Assembly: GCA_963971225.1 (NCBI GenBank)
Contig: OZ020269.1
Coordinates: 41,251,264-41,315,263 of the forward strand
DNA: 64,000 nucleotides
From: Melieria omissa
Taxonomy: Eukaryota > Arthropoda > Insecta > Diptera > Ulidiidae
Direction of reading: 5' to 3'
In this document: positions 54,494 to 64,000 of the stretch, one piece after another
Layout of the letters: each line of letters opens with the position of its first letter
How positions within the stretch are numbered: the stretch's first letter is position 1
Notes under the pieces: generated by a model
Told to the model about the DNA's origin: nothing
Database searches by the model: none
Seen by the model: only the letters and a program-made list of their open reading frames with translations
Program-made: the position numbers and the translations under genes

Positions 54494-55790
54494 AGGACTA
54501 TACCGAAAAGAAACTGCGCACATTCTTTTGCCCACAACAAAGCGATTTTTATTAATTTTCGTTACAAATTTTTTTTGTATTGAAGCTTATTTGTTTTTTA
54601 CAAAATTTATTTAAAAAATTTATTCTCTTAATTTACGGCAAATTTTTTGTTTTATCCCCTTAATTAAATTCTGCCACCCTCTTTTGTAACGACAGTGCTG
54701 GCCTTAAGCCAGTTTTTTTTAAGTCCTCGACCTTCCTTCTTTAAATTTCGCTTGACAAAAGCCCAAAATCTCCCTATAGAGCGGAATTCTGGAGCGTTTG
54801 ACGGGTTCTCCTCTTTTGCAACAAATTCGACATTTTTTTTTCTAACAAAATCAATGTTGAACGGGCGTAGAGTGCGGTGGCTAAACCGGGTCAAAATATT
54901 GTCGAAACATTATATTTCTGGTAGAATGGTATAAGGCGACGGTTTAGACAGTCTTTCATGTAAGTCTCAGCAGATATAGTGCCCTTTGTAAAGAAAGGAG
55001 AAGTTCTGAGGCCGCAAGAACAAATAGCTTTCCAGATGAGGACTTTCTTGCCAACTTTTTAATTCCAATTTTTGGCACTGAGGGGTCGACAGAACCATCT
55101 TGCTGCTTTGTGTAAAATTAGGGACCTGGTAATGTTCTTGAGTCTATATTAATGTAAGTTTCGTCGTCCATCACAAAACACTCAACAACATTCTGATGCA
55201 AGCGATTGTACAATTTTGGAAACCTTGTTTTCCTCACTTTCATTTGTCTTTCACTTTTTTAGGTACCTTTTGTTTTTTGTAAGTTTTTAGGTTATGCCTT
55301 TGCTTCACTCTTTGAATCATAGCGGCTCTCGTTCTAGCTTTTTTTGCTAAATCTCGTACAGACATTGAATTGTTTTTTCTTATTAATGTTAGCACTTCTT
55401 TTTTAAGTTTCGGGTCACTTTGACATTTTTTCTTCCACTTTTTGGCAAATCTTTGAGAGAAGAAGTATCTCCAAATTGGATGATTATATTTTTTTCACTA
55501 TTGACACCGAATTCGTATCGACTAACTATCTAACATATGGCCAACTAACGATGGCCAACTATCTGTACGAAATGTCCCTTTTCAGAGCAGTAATTGTGCA
55601 CAATTTGCTTACGCACCTGCTCTTCGATTCGCCACATTCGGAAAACTGTACTACGAGTAGCAGAGAAAACAAAGTCAATAAAAGCACAGATGATCATGCT
55701 TTTTAACGATACATTCCGCATTGCGATCAAACGTCTACACTAAGAGAAATATTGAATTAAAAGTGTGCAGTTTCTTTTCGGTACAGTCCT
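54494..55790 (-). mobile_element. Tc1/mariner-like element D
   Basis: Ends AGGACTATACCGAAAAGAAA and its mirror (TTTCTTTTCGGTACAGTCCT), flanked by TA at 54492-54493 and 55791-55792. 1297 bp, normal full length for the superfamily. Confidence 0.85.
54664..55400 (-). pseudogene. Mariner-like transposase D, frameshifted
   Basis: MSVRDLAKKARTRAAMIQRV (HTH, near 55310-55370) and KTYKKQKVPKKVKDK; then a frame change to CFVMDDETYINIDSR, the first Asp near 55160-55200. The C-terminal part (54894-54664) reads NAPEFRSIGRFWAFVKRNLK, related to PELRPIERYW but with Gly where the third acidic residue is expected. Several indels. Same lineage as elements A and C. Confidence 0.65.
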
Positions 55791-56138
55791 TATTTTATTT
55801 AAAAAGAAAATTTTCTTTTGCACTATTTTGGACATGGGAATTGAAGGGTTAACAGAAATTCATTAATTAAATGATCTCAATAAGAAAATTATCAATATTC
55901 CTTCTAACAACACTTTTAAAAGGATATAAACTAGCATACGTCTCTCAGACGTATCGTTATCTTTTCAGTACAAAAAAAATAACGTTATCTAACTGGGGTT
56001 AATAGTAGTAATGCTACTACTACACATCTACATATGCATACTTGTAGTTATATCTGTCCTTTTTAAATGATTCTCTGTTTTTCGTATTTTTGGTGCTAAA
56101 CGCTTCATTTCATTAAAATGTTTCTTTTATATTAACAG

Positions 56139-56230
56139 TTTTGGGTGTTATGTTACTTCTATTCATAATAAGCGTTGCTGGATTTTTCATTATGTGGTTT
56201 ACGGAATATTACAACAATGCAATGCTGTCG
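56139..56230 (+). CDS. CD36/scavenger receptor class B gene, exon with N-terminal membrane segment
   Basis: Acceptor TATATTAACAG at 56138 and donor GTATGT at 56231. Thirty codons after a split codon: LGVMLLLFIISVAGFFIMW is a hydrophobic segment, then FTEYYNNAMLS. This is the N-terminal transmembrane helix and start of the ectodomain of CD36-family proteins. The exon with the start codon lies upstream and was not found. It ends in phase 0 and joins the next exon across a 64-nt intron. Confidence 0.8.
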
Positions 56231-56294
56231 GTATGTTACGATGAAAAATATATGTCAGTGCTTTAGAAACGAAACTAACTATACTTCTTAATAG

Positions 56295-56522
56295 AAACTA
56301 ATCTTGGGAAACAATACGGAAACTGCACAACACTGGATGGAGCCCAATCCAAAATACGATACTCTACTGAAAGTGCATATCTTTAATTATACGAACATTC
56401 ATAAATATTTGGCAGGAATAGATAGCAAAATTATTTTGAAGGATGTTGGACCTTTAACATACAAGGAACACACTACAAAAGTAAATGTTTCGTTTAATAA
56501 CAATTTCACCGTAACGTTTAGG
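56295..56522 (+). CDS. CD36/scavenger receptor class B gene, second visible exon
   Basis: Acceptor CTTAATAG at 56294 and donor GTAAGT at 56523; 76 codons. W(M)EPNPKYDTLLKVHIFNYT and KDVGPLTYKEHT are diagnostic of the family (consensus P-P....K.Y.FN.TN and .VGPY.Y.E). There are several N-glycosylation sites (NNT, NYT, NVS, NFT). These proteins are two-pass membrane receptors for lipids, lipoproteins or pheromones; which fly paralogue this is cannot be said. No further exon with family motifs was seen to 64000, implying a long intron or an out-of-window remainder. Confidence 0.85.
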
Positions 56523-57463
56523 GTAAGTCAATGTATTAAATATTTTTGAAATAGTTAATAATCCAAAGAAACACAACAGTTGCTACAATGTTTTGGTATA
56601 CTTTTAAAAATCTTACTCTTGGTACGAAAAATGTGTGTCGTATTATTCTTATGTTGTCGAATTCTTGCATCTTTTTAATTGTACGTGCTTTCAAAGAATT
56701 CCGCTAGAAGTGAAATGTTCTGACATAATAGACAAAACTGAAAAAGAAACAACTGTACGGCATAGAATAGTTGCCAAGCTCCCAGTGGCACGGACGCGAC
56801 ATTCGCACGCTTTCAATTACACAAAAAACAAGAAAGAAACACAAAAAGTCGATATGTTTTTTTAGTGTTCTAACGCGCTGAAATAGTGCTACATTTTAGA
56901 TATATATTGGAAAGATTTAGTAAAAATTAGTACAAAATAATAAGCAATTATGCAATGAAACGGACGAAACAAAAAAAAGAAGTTTCTTTGAAGCTCTCAT
57001 AGAAATATACAAAATTTAGCGATTTTTGGGAACTTTTTTTTTTTTTTTATATATATACATGCAAATGAAGGTCAAAGGATAACTTTTCTTCGTAGACTTA
57101 TGAAATATGAGAATTTTGTCTTACCTTTTTTTAATTAGGTATATCATAAATACGGACGCGACATCACGGACGCGACAAATTTTTCCAAGGGTATTCCCCT
57201 TATTAAATACAGTAATGGTTTTCATTATAACACTTCAACTTTTAATAAAAATAACACATAACAAGTTAATTTCAAGTTACAGCAATCAAAATAAGGAAAA
57301 AATAAAGTTAAAAGTTCTTAGTGTGGTTTATTTAATTTTCCTGAGGAACTCTATTGGAATTAGATCTTGTTTAATATCGCGCACACAGGTTTTAGAAATA
57401 ACTTAATAAATTAATTAAATTAAATTAATTAATTAGCTGAACATACTTGTACAGTATTTTTCA
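56523..57463. other. Probable CD36-gene intron with ACGGACGCGAC motifs
   Basis: AT-rich, no convincing exon. It contains three of five ACGGACGCGACA 12-mers (56790, 57152, 57166); two more lie at 60272 and 60438. Confidence 0.45.
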
Positions 57464-57864
57464 TTAACCCTTTCCGGAAATTTGTATGATATATCGTACA
57501 ATTTTTTTTAAAGATTTTTTTTTTTTGACAGTGAACGTATTTTTTATGAAACGGCTTTTTAATTCTTATTAAGTAGGTTATGTCGTACCATTCTGTTTGA
57601 AAATATAAATCACAATAGCCGTGGCTACACAGTGTGAGTGCGTTTTGTAAGCAGCTCTTTGCAAGAATTTGGCGATGCGATGCTTCTGCGGAGGAATTTT
57701 TAAATATGTAATACTTTTTAGTAGCATAAAGACAAACAATTCCAAAGTTTGAATCTCAGTTGATTTATAAAACTTATTAAATTGAAAATTTTTTGCTTCT
57801 AAATATTTTTCCCGAGCCTTTAAAAAATTTTACGATATATCGTACAAATGTCCACAAGGGTTGC
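57464..57864. mobile_element. TTAA-type MITE with TACGATATATCGTA palindromes
   Basis: Left end TTAACCCTTTCCGGAAATTT then GTATGATATATCGTAC; right end CGATATATCGTAC..., then TCCACAAGGG, followed by TTGC in place of TTAA. A third related palindrome (GTACGATTTATCGTAC) lies at 57876-57891. Non-coding. Confidence 0.55.
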
Positions 57865-58264
57865 AAAGCTTTGTACGATTTATCGTACAAATGGCAGGCA
57901 AAGGTTGCAAGTGATGTTTGCATTTTTTTTTAAGTTATGGATTTGGTAACAGAATTTTTCTGTTTGCTTGAATGCCACGCCCATCACTAAATCGTATGAC
58001 TAATAAAATTCGACTGTTCGACTATTTCTATTCAGAAATAACAATTACTTAACGATTTTGTGTTTTACTGGGCAGACACAGATTATGTAAGGTTAGACAT
58101 GAGTACTTGCCAATCCCACTACGATAAGAAGAATCGGCTATATTCGGTATCTTTCTACAAAGCTATATGGTGTTTAGTTGATTCTGTGTTTTATTAAGGG
58201 GAAAATAGCTTTGCAACAGCAATAACGGTTTTATAAGGCCTGATAAATGTGACTCAATTGTTTA
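57865..58264. other. Unassigned, probably intronic
   Basis: 400 bp with no gene seen. GCCACGCCCATCAC near 57975 recalls the Helitron repeats but is too short to assign. Confidence 0.3.
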
Positions 58265-59930
58265 TACACTAGTCAGAATAAGTGTGCGTACAAGGGGTAC
58301 GTAGTTTTTTCATATGAAAAATAAATCACTTAAAGTAATTTTTCAAAAACAAAATATTTTTTATTTTTTCCTTAAACTTAGCTCTTTTATTCCATTAAGA
58401 TAATAATAACAAAAACTTGACCAAACTATAAAAGGAGGGCCAAAAACAAAATATGTTATGAATTCACCCCAGAAAAAGTTTGCGTACAAGATGAGATTAT
58501 GTAGTTAAAATTCAATTGAAACTAAGTTTTGTCCAAAAATTAATAACTTTGTGAATTTTCTTTTCTCGCTTGAACTCCCTGTAGAAGTTTTGGCGGACAT
58601 TTTTTTAAATTCGGTGTTTTTTCAGCGGTTATTTTGTTATATCCTTGAATTGTTGTATTGGTTAACTATATCTTAGAAGATGGAGTGTTGTTGGGCTCAG
58701 GGTTTAACTGAACCCCTTATATACTCAATTAGATGCACGGTAGGTGACTAGGGAGGGACTTTTGCAACTTTGTTGAGCCAGTTAATAGCAAACATAGCTT
58801 CGCATCGTATGCATTGCGCGCTAAGGTTGAAAAGATATGTTGGAATCTGATCCAAAGTTTTGAAACCTTGGCTTACATAAGCTTTTAGAATATGTAAATA
58901 ACCCCCCGGAAGCATTTCTGAATAAAACAACACAGCCTGCTCACTCCTTTTCCTGACATGCAGCCCCATACCATATCTCCACATATGCTATGCTTCACTG
59001 TTAATTTCAGATTTTTGTTATTAACAGGATCCTGTTCAAATTAGTTGATGCTTTTTAATTCCAAATATGCCAAACCATTATCAAATAATAATGAAAGGTC
59101 CCACTTTCTATATATAACAACATTTCGTTCCGGAAATCCGGTTTTTTAGACTCCTTGATGGACTCTTTTACGAAAGCAATTCTGTGCTCCTTGTAAGTAA
59201 GCTAAATATGGGCTTCTTACATGCTGTTATGTAGGGGAAGTATGTTTTTTTCAGAACTTTTCTTATAAAGTCACTGCTAATGGGGTTTATAAAATATTTC
59301 TGTACATTTCTGAAGATATTGGATGCAACTAGCCTTAGATTGTGATGCACTGATCGCAAACAATCGAATCCTCTTGCTCGGGTAACTTAAGAAAATGGTC
59401 AGATCGTAGTAACCAAACAAGATTTTCTGTTTTTTTTTTAGATTTAAGATGGCTTTTTGAAATGACGAATGTGCTCTCCCAAAAGTTTCTCTAATTTCAT
59501 GAAATTTTTTGTCAATTTTGAAAAGTTTTTGTAAGATTATTCTCTATCCATTTTTAATATTTTTCTGTTGAATTCTATTGCTTTCTATAAAATTTCAAGC
59601 ACATATACGGTTCCAAATAACTTACAAGTCCGTGTACTGTTCAATGGAATACAAATTTTCCAAAAAAAATAAAGAGCATAACCGGAAGTTCCCGTTATTA
59701 GTTTTGTACGCAAACTTATTCTGCACCGTTTTGTGAGTATATTGTCAATAAATACGAATATATGGAAAATTATTATTTTAATGCATCTAAAACACAACAA
59801 AAAGTGCAGCTAAGACATATGTGAATAATGTGGATAAGTTTTGGTAAACATAGAACTCATTTTTTAAGGTCAAAATTGCTGATAAGATAATTTTGACTTG
59901 CCTGTACGCAAACTTATTCTGACTAGTGTA
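58265..59930 (-). mobile_element. Tc1-like element E (decayed)
   Basis: TACACTAGTCAGAATAAGTG and its mirror ending at 59930, with GTACGCA/TGCGTAC inside, flanked by TA. 1666 bp. Minus-strand frame 58748-58984 contains RYGMGLHV and GGYLHILKAYVSQGFKTLDQ, with TYLFNLSAQC where relatives read TYLFQQDSAPCH. The second catalytic Asp is therefore lost. Confidence 0.75.
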
Positions 59931-61061
59931 TATAATTTGTATATGTTTCGATTAAAATGAAATAACGTTTTGATTTTTGTTGTTATAATTTATGTTTTTT
60001 TATCAAATAAACCAATTAATTGTTCATAAAACTTAAAAAAAAGAAAAAAAGTTGCATGCATTTTTACTTCTTTGCGGACCATTGTACAATATAACACACA
60101 AATTTGATTGAGCTGTAATTCCCAACCTAAATGATTTTTTTTATATTTTCTTGTATTTTATTGGTAAAATGTTCAATGAGAGTCAATATTTTGAAAAAAA
60201 ATTGTATCTCGAGAAATGCGGAAATTTACCGGAAATCAAAAAACAATCGAATCGATGCAGAGCTTCCAGTTACGGACGCGACAAATTTCAAACACCCATA
60301 AAATTTTTTTCCGATTTTTCCGGGAACCAATTATTATATTTTTCTAACGAGAAGAATGCACCTATTTAAAAACTGACAGCTACTTGCATTTGAAAAGTTT
60401 GTCCACTAATGACAACAATAAATAATGTTTTTTGAACACGGACGCGACATTAGGATGCAGGAAGAAGCAAACTCAAAAAACTTCCGTTCTGCGAACTCCA
60501 CTTTCTCTCGCTTTCTCTAAAACATAAGATTGTTGTTAGTAGAAAACTTTTACATCACAAGAAAAATATAATATTACTTGAATAAGCTAAAAACACAAAG
60601 AAAAAAATGCGTATAATTCGTCAAAAGGCTCAGAATTTTTTTGTTTTTCTTTTACAGTAGTATATTTCGGCCAAAAAATTAAAAAATTTAAAATTCGTTT
60701 ACATTTATCAAATATAGATATTTAAGCTTTATTATTGGATAATACAAAAATTTTCTGAGCAGTTTGAATTTTTCACTCGTGGTGGACCTTTTTTGGGAGA
60801 TGCCCATATACGCAAGGTCATGCTGTAAAGCAGAGGTGACCATGCCCTATGCTCTCGTTGCTCATTTGTTTTTGCAAATGCTCTTCAGCATAGGTTGAGG
60901 ATTCTAGTATACACTAAAGAGCGGCGCAAGCAAAAAATTACTTGCAAGCTATCGCTGTGCTTTCAAATACTGTCGCTCTTCTTCACTTTCTCTACAAAAC
61001 AAGCACTGCAGTGAAGAAAGCTTTTGATATTCATACGAATACTGCACGAAACGACAATAGA
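59931..61061. other. Unassigned, probably intronic
   Basis: No convincing gene. Two ACGGACGCGACA motifs (60272, 60438). A frame at 60151-60369 is AT-rich low-complexity and not trusted. Confidence 0.35.
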
Positions 61062-61218
61062 ACTTCAAGCACCTTGAAGTATAGAACAACACTGAAGTAA
61101 AACAACATTTAAGTAGAACAACACTCAAGTAACATAGAACAATACTGCAGTGGAACAACACGGAAGTAGAAAAACACTGAAGTAGAACAAGACTGAAGTG
61201 CAGCACTGAAGTAGAACA
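61062..61218. repeat. Minisatellite of (G)AAGTAGAACAACACT units
   Basis: About nine degenerate 15-18-bp units (AACACTGAAGTA, AACAACACTCAAGTA, AATACTGCAGTGG and so on). They translate on the minus strand to a spurious Cys/Leu/Phe-rich frame. Confidence 0.75.
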
Positions 61219-61923
61219 TTTTCAAGCATACGGTGTTTTGTTTTGCACGATCGGAGTAGCTGATGCTTGTTTTTGGTACTTTGTATGGAATCTGAGCTGC
61301 ATTTCAAGCATTACAACAATATCATGTAAAAAAAACGAAGGTTTAAAAGATTTTGGTTTTTTCGATATTTATTTAAGTCTGATTCACTCGGTGTGAAGTA
61401 GAAGTTCTTCTTCACTTCGTGTGCTTGCTGTGATTTACCGTTACTTAACCTCATTATAGCTTTCTCTTTTGATGTTTTGCTTAACAATAGAACACAAGCA
61501 CTGTCGCTGCTGTAGCGAAAAGGTTTTCGAATGATGCAGTGCTTGCTTTGTTGCAAAATAGAACTATTGAAGATTTGAATTCGGTGTCAACGCGATAATG
61601 AAGTACAGTACTGTGAAGTAGTGAAGTGTGCCCAATAGAAATTTTGTGCAGCTCTTTAGTATCCACACACAGCACTGCATGTTTTGTTGGTACACATTGG
61701 CGACAGTTATCTTCAATGTAGGTTTTGTTGTTGTCTGGCGTACGAATTCGTTTATATGTATTTGAGTGCTCTTCCTTAAGAAGGTTTTGGGCATCCCTGC
61801 TGTAAAGAGTATAATGGTCCACAAAAAAATAGCACCTAATTGCCAACGATTAGTTTAATTGGTAACATATATAATTTTGATAAATAAGACACACTGTGCG
61901 TGAAATTTACCCTCAAAAATTGA
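61219..61923. other. Unassigned
   Basis: About 700 bp rich in GAAGT words related to the minisatellite. Overlapping minus-strand frames here have no recognisable domain. Confidence 0.3.
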
Positions 61924-62125
61924 GATCCACCAGCCGTTTGGCTGGATTTGCTCTAGTTTAAGATAAATCCGACTTTGAAGTTTGCTCATTTTAGTCGAGT
62001 TCGTCGCTTAAGTCTTCGAACGTTTAAATGCTAATAGGTCCTAAATCGTTCCGAATATCGCTTTACTGTCTACGGCAAGTTTGTAGATATTTTAACGACC
62101 AACAAAAAAATACATTCAAAATGTG
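61924..62125 (-). repeat. Dispersed repeat, inverse of 45045-45250
   Basis: Shared blocks include GCTAATAGGTCCTAAATCG, CCGAATATCGCTTTACTGTC and GTAGATATTTTAACGACCAA. Confidence 0.65.
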
Positions 62126-62198
62126 TTTTCGACAAAAATGTCCCAAAAACCCCACTTTCGTCGAGGCATAAAAACAGCATATAGCGAACTAGGGCTTT

Positions 62199-62322
62199 AA
62201 CATCGATATCGATGTTTTATAAACATCGATGTTTAGCATCAACATGCGAGTGCTTTGAACATCGATGTTTGCAACCCGATGTTTCTTCAACATCGATGTT
62301 TTAGTTCGATGTTTGGTGTCGG
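62199..62322. repeat. Cluster of AACATCGATGTTT palindromes
   Basis: Four ACATCGATGTT-type palindromes, one expanded to ACATCGATATCGATGT, plus two half sites (CGATGTTT) in 124 bp. It follows AGGGCTTTA, which looks like a hAT-type end, so it may be the subterminal region of a non-autonomous hAT element. Confidence 0.6.
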
Positions 62323-62870
62323 TGTTGCAATTTAGTAATTTTTTTTTCATGTAAGGTAATTGTTTAGACCAAATCTCCTCTTTCAATGTCTCCGCTAAAG
62401 CTGCACTTAGTATAACAACTCTGAAATTCTTGTAAGCCGTTAGCAACAAAAGCTTTCGTCCTCTTGTTGCGCGGCAATCCAGTCCTCGGCCCTTTTCTTA
62501 TCTCTTGGCTTCGTCACTTGTTCAGACGAGAGCAATCCAGCAGCGCGGAAGCAGTAATAAATAAACAACCATCAACCGGTGACTCCTTCTTCTTCTTCTT
62601 TTTGTGGCTTCTATTATTTGGTGTTCACATAGTAAGTATTGCGCCGCAATATTATTTGCATACCTTTATTATACTTTTGCTAATATAATTCGATTTTAAA
62701 TTTCGCACAATTCCGTGTCCACGACAGTAATATTTTGGTTCAGACTTCTTACATGCGAAGATTCTGACAATAAGTAAAACAAATGCACCTCTGCATATAA
62801 ATTGTAGAGCCATCTTATAGTTCCGGCGAAAGTACACGGCGACGAGAGGCAAGCGAACTGTTACAAACTG
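62323..62870. other. Unassigned
   Basis: No gene or repeat recognised apart from a short CTTCTTCTTCTT run near 62590. Confidence 0.3.
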
Positions 62871-63332
62871 TTAACCCTTTCGCTATTTTGTTGCCATATG
62901 GCAACATGCTACTTTGTGGGCGTCTTAACCCTCTGTGATATCAAAATTACATTTTTTGTTGGTCCTTAGAATACTTAGTTTGAAGTTTTAGCAAAAATAC
63001 GAAATTAATAAACTGTATATTTAAGTTTAAAGAAGAGAAGTATACATGTTTTTATTAATGATATATCTTGACAGACTAAAGGAAGAAGAAGCATAACAAG
63101 TAAATAACTTTTTAATTTGACGTTTTCTTTCAATTTAGATAATTTTTTGTTTAATTTTGGCTGAAGTAAATGAAAAAATATTAAACTTTTCATTATGCGT
63201 AAAAAGTTTTATGTTTAAGTAATTATTACAGCCACAACGATGGGGTTGCTCTCATAGAAAAACATTCTTAAATACAGTGTCCGAGTATAAAAGTTAAAAA
63301 ATGTCTTATGGAATGTTGCTAATATAACCACT
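62871..63332. mobile_element. TTAA-type MITE, right end truncated
   Basis: Begins TTAACCCTTTCGCTATTTTG followed at once by the perfect palindrome GTTGCCATATGGCAAC (62890-62905). Its last 100 bp match 6672-6778, then break off at ATAACCAC where the next element starts. Confidence 0.6.
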
Positions 63333-63664
63333 AGGCATCGCGATCCCGGGATTCAAATCCTTTAATCACGGGATTTTCGGGATTGCAAAAGATACTTCAA
63401 GGTTCAAATTAAATAAATTTAAAAGCACAAAACCCAATTCCTTATCTGAGAGAGGAGGGAGGGGATAGAGGCCGTCTTTTGCAAAAGGCTTATAATTATT
63501 TACTAAACATTCAACCAACAAGTGTTGGATCTGAAAGATGTTTCTATTCAGAAGGGTTAATTTGCAATAAATTTCGCTCTAGATTAGAGGACAAAACACT
63601 TAATGCCTTAGTATTTTTAAGATCTCAGTTTTTAGTTAATCAAAAATTTAGATTATCGAAATAA
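63333..63664 (+). pseudogene. hAT transposase C-terminal fragment
   Basis: Frame 63479-63664 reads QPTSVGSERCFYSEGLICNK, then RSRLEDKTLNALVFLRSQF, the hAT dimerisation domain (consensus P.TS..SER.FS..G.I...R..L.....N.L.FL..N). Preceding GGGATTCAAATCC and GGGATTTTCGGGATTG are unassigned. Only the last 60 residues remain. Confidence 0.7.
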
Positions 63665-63720
63665 TCGAAGTGAAACTAAAAGTACAAACACATTTTTTTT
63701 TTTTAATCAAAAATGCATAT

Positions 63721-64000
63721 TGTAACAATAAGACAGTCTGTCGCTGTGCAAAGCAGCCGGTCGCTGTGCAAGGCGCCCTGTCGCTACGCGCCGCGCTATG
63801 AATGCTTTTACGGGCATACTTTTAGGCACGCACTTTAAAGTACAGCGACTTGCTATAATTTGATCTGGCAATGATGGCCCGCGATAATAATGGAAACTTC
63901 TAGTCCAATTAGAATGTGCGGGAACGATCTGCGCGATAACCGGACAGGTATAAAAGGCAGCCGGGTACGGCGCAGCGAGTCAGTCTTGGTTTAGGCAAGT
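63721..64000 (+). repeat. LTR of a further retrotransposon (left part only)
   Basis: Begins TGTAACAATAAGACAG. It carries a direct repeat GTCGCTGTGCAA(A/G)G and a GC-rich promoter region. Because it starts with TG and contains a promoter it is read as a plus-strand LTR cut by the window end. The family is unassigned (gypsy or BEL class). Confidence 0.5.
63949..63985 (+). promoter_or_regulatory. TATA box plus insect initiator
   Basis: TATAAAAG at 63949-63956 and TCAGTC at 63980-63985 are spaced 31 bp from TATA start to initiator, the arthropod core-promoter arrangement. Transcription would begin near 63981-63982. Confidence 0.6.

Larger units (their letters stand above)
54176..55852. mobile_element. 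Possible TTAA element nested in element C
   Basis: TTAATTCCCAGT (54176) and TTCAATTCCCAGTGTCACC (54209) pair with GGGAATTGAAGGGTTAA ending at 55852. Palindrome TGTCACCTGTAGGTGACA (about 54221-54238) lies inside the left end, next to a (TTG)7 run. End boundaries are uncertain. Confidence 0.35.
53377..56002 (+). mobile_element. piggyBac-like element C, internally deleted
   Basis: TTAACCCTGCTTAGATAAGG (53377) and its mirror CCCAGTTAGATAACG-type end (TTAA 55999-56002). Inside each is ACGTCTGCGAGACGT (53404-53418) or ACGTCTCTCAGACGT (55937-55951); a further ACGTCTGAGAGACGT lies at 53557-53571. It codes only the transposase C-terminus. A mariner (54494-55790) and possibly another TTAA element (54176-55852) are nested. 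Confidence 0.65.

Noticed and set aside
60949..61307. Cys/Leu/Phe-rich minus-strand frames
   Set aside because: They are translations of the GAAGTAGAACAACACT minisatellite.
61481..61846. 121-aa minus-strand frame
   Set aside because: No homology recognised and built partly on GAAGT-type repeats; another frame of similar length overlaps it.

Overview
The window reads as an AT-rich insect genome segment, most probably a higher fly (Diptera). The evidence is an errantivirus-type LTR element, I-, R1- and jockey-type LINEs, BEL/Pao elements, Helitrons ending in CTAGT, a 64-nt intron in the one recognisable host gene, and a TATA plus TCAGTC initiator promoter at the right edge. A tephritid-like fly is a guess; the sequence does not settle the species. 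Host coding sequence is tiny: one unidentified spliced exon (7258-7520, +) and two adjacent exons of a CD36/scavenger-receptor-B gene (56139-56230 and 56295-56522, +). Almost everything else is transposable elements inserted into one another. No rRNA, functional tRNA or CRISPR was seen.

Layout. 1-5604: 5' half of an apparently intact errantivirus-like element on the minus strand (LTR, tRNA-Ser-type primer site, gag, -1 slippery site, pol running off the window). 5605-6844: hairpin and TTAA-flanked MITEs. 7258-7520: cryptic host exon. 7816-19584: a decayed piggyBac-like element interrupted by a full-length but mutated I-type LINE (7886-15095, itself carrying a MITE and a Helitron) and by a mariner-like element (15134-16613, itself carrying a tRNA-derived SINE). 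19732-23713: a second Helitron interrupted by an R1-clade LINE. 23915-32990: a long hairpin element containing a piggyBac-like element (24554-32703), which contains a young but defective BEL element (24818-30206) and a small deletion-derivative transposon. 32997-38104: a mariner-like element interrupted by a 2.5-kb long-inverted-repeat element. 38366-43993: an old BEL element containing a Tc1 element and, in its 3' LTR, a jockey fragment. 44040-52670: LINE fragment, second SINE, second long-inverted-repeat element split by a 3.5-kb hAT-like element, and mariner deletion derivatives. 53377-56002: a piggyBac-like remnant split by another mariner. 56139-56522: CD36 exons. 57464-63664: MITEs, a Tc1 relic, minisatellite, palindrome cluster and hAT fragment in probable intron. 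63721-64000: start of a new LTR element with a recognisable promoter.

The strongest theme is that at least seven unrelated-looking TTAA-flanked elements share one end design: TTAA, then CCC, then a short spacer, then a 14-18 bp palindrome whose sequence differs in each family. This mirrors the internal repeats of classical piggyBac, which are bound by the cysteine-rich C-terminal domain of the transposase, and suggests several co-resident piggyBac lineages with different recognition sequences. Insertion order could be worked out in many places because target-site duplications are still readable.
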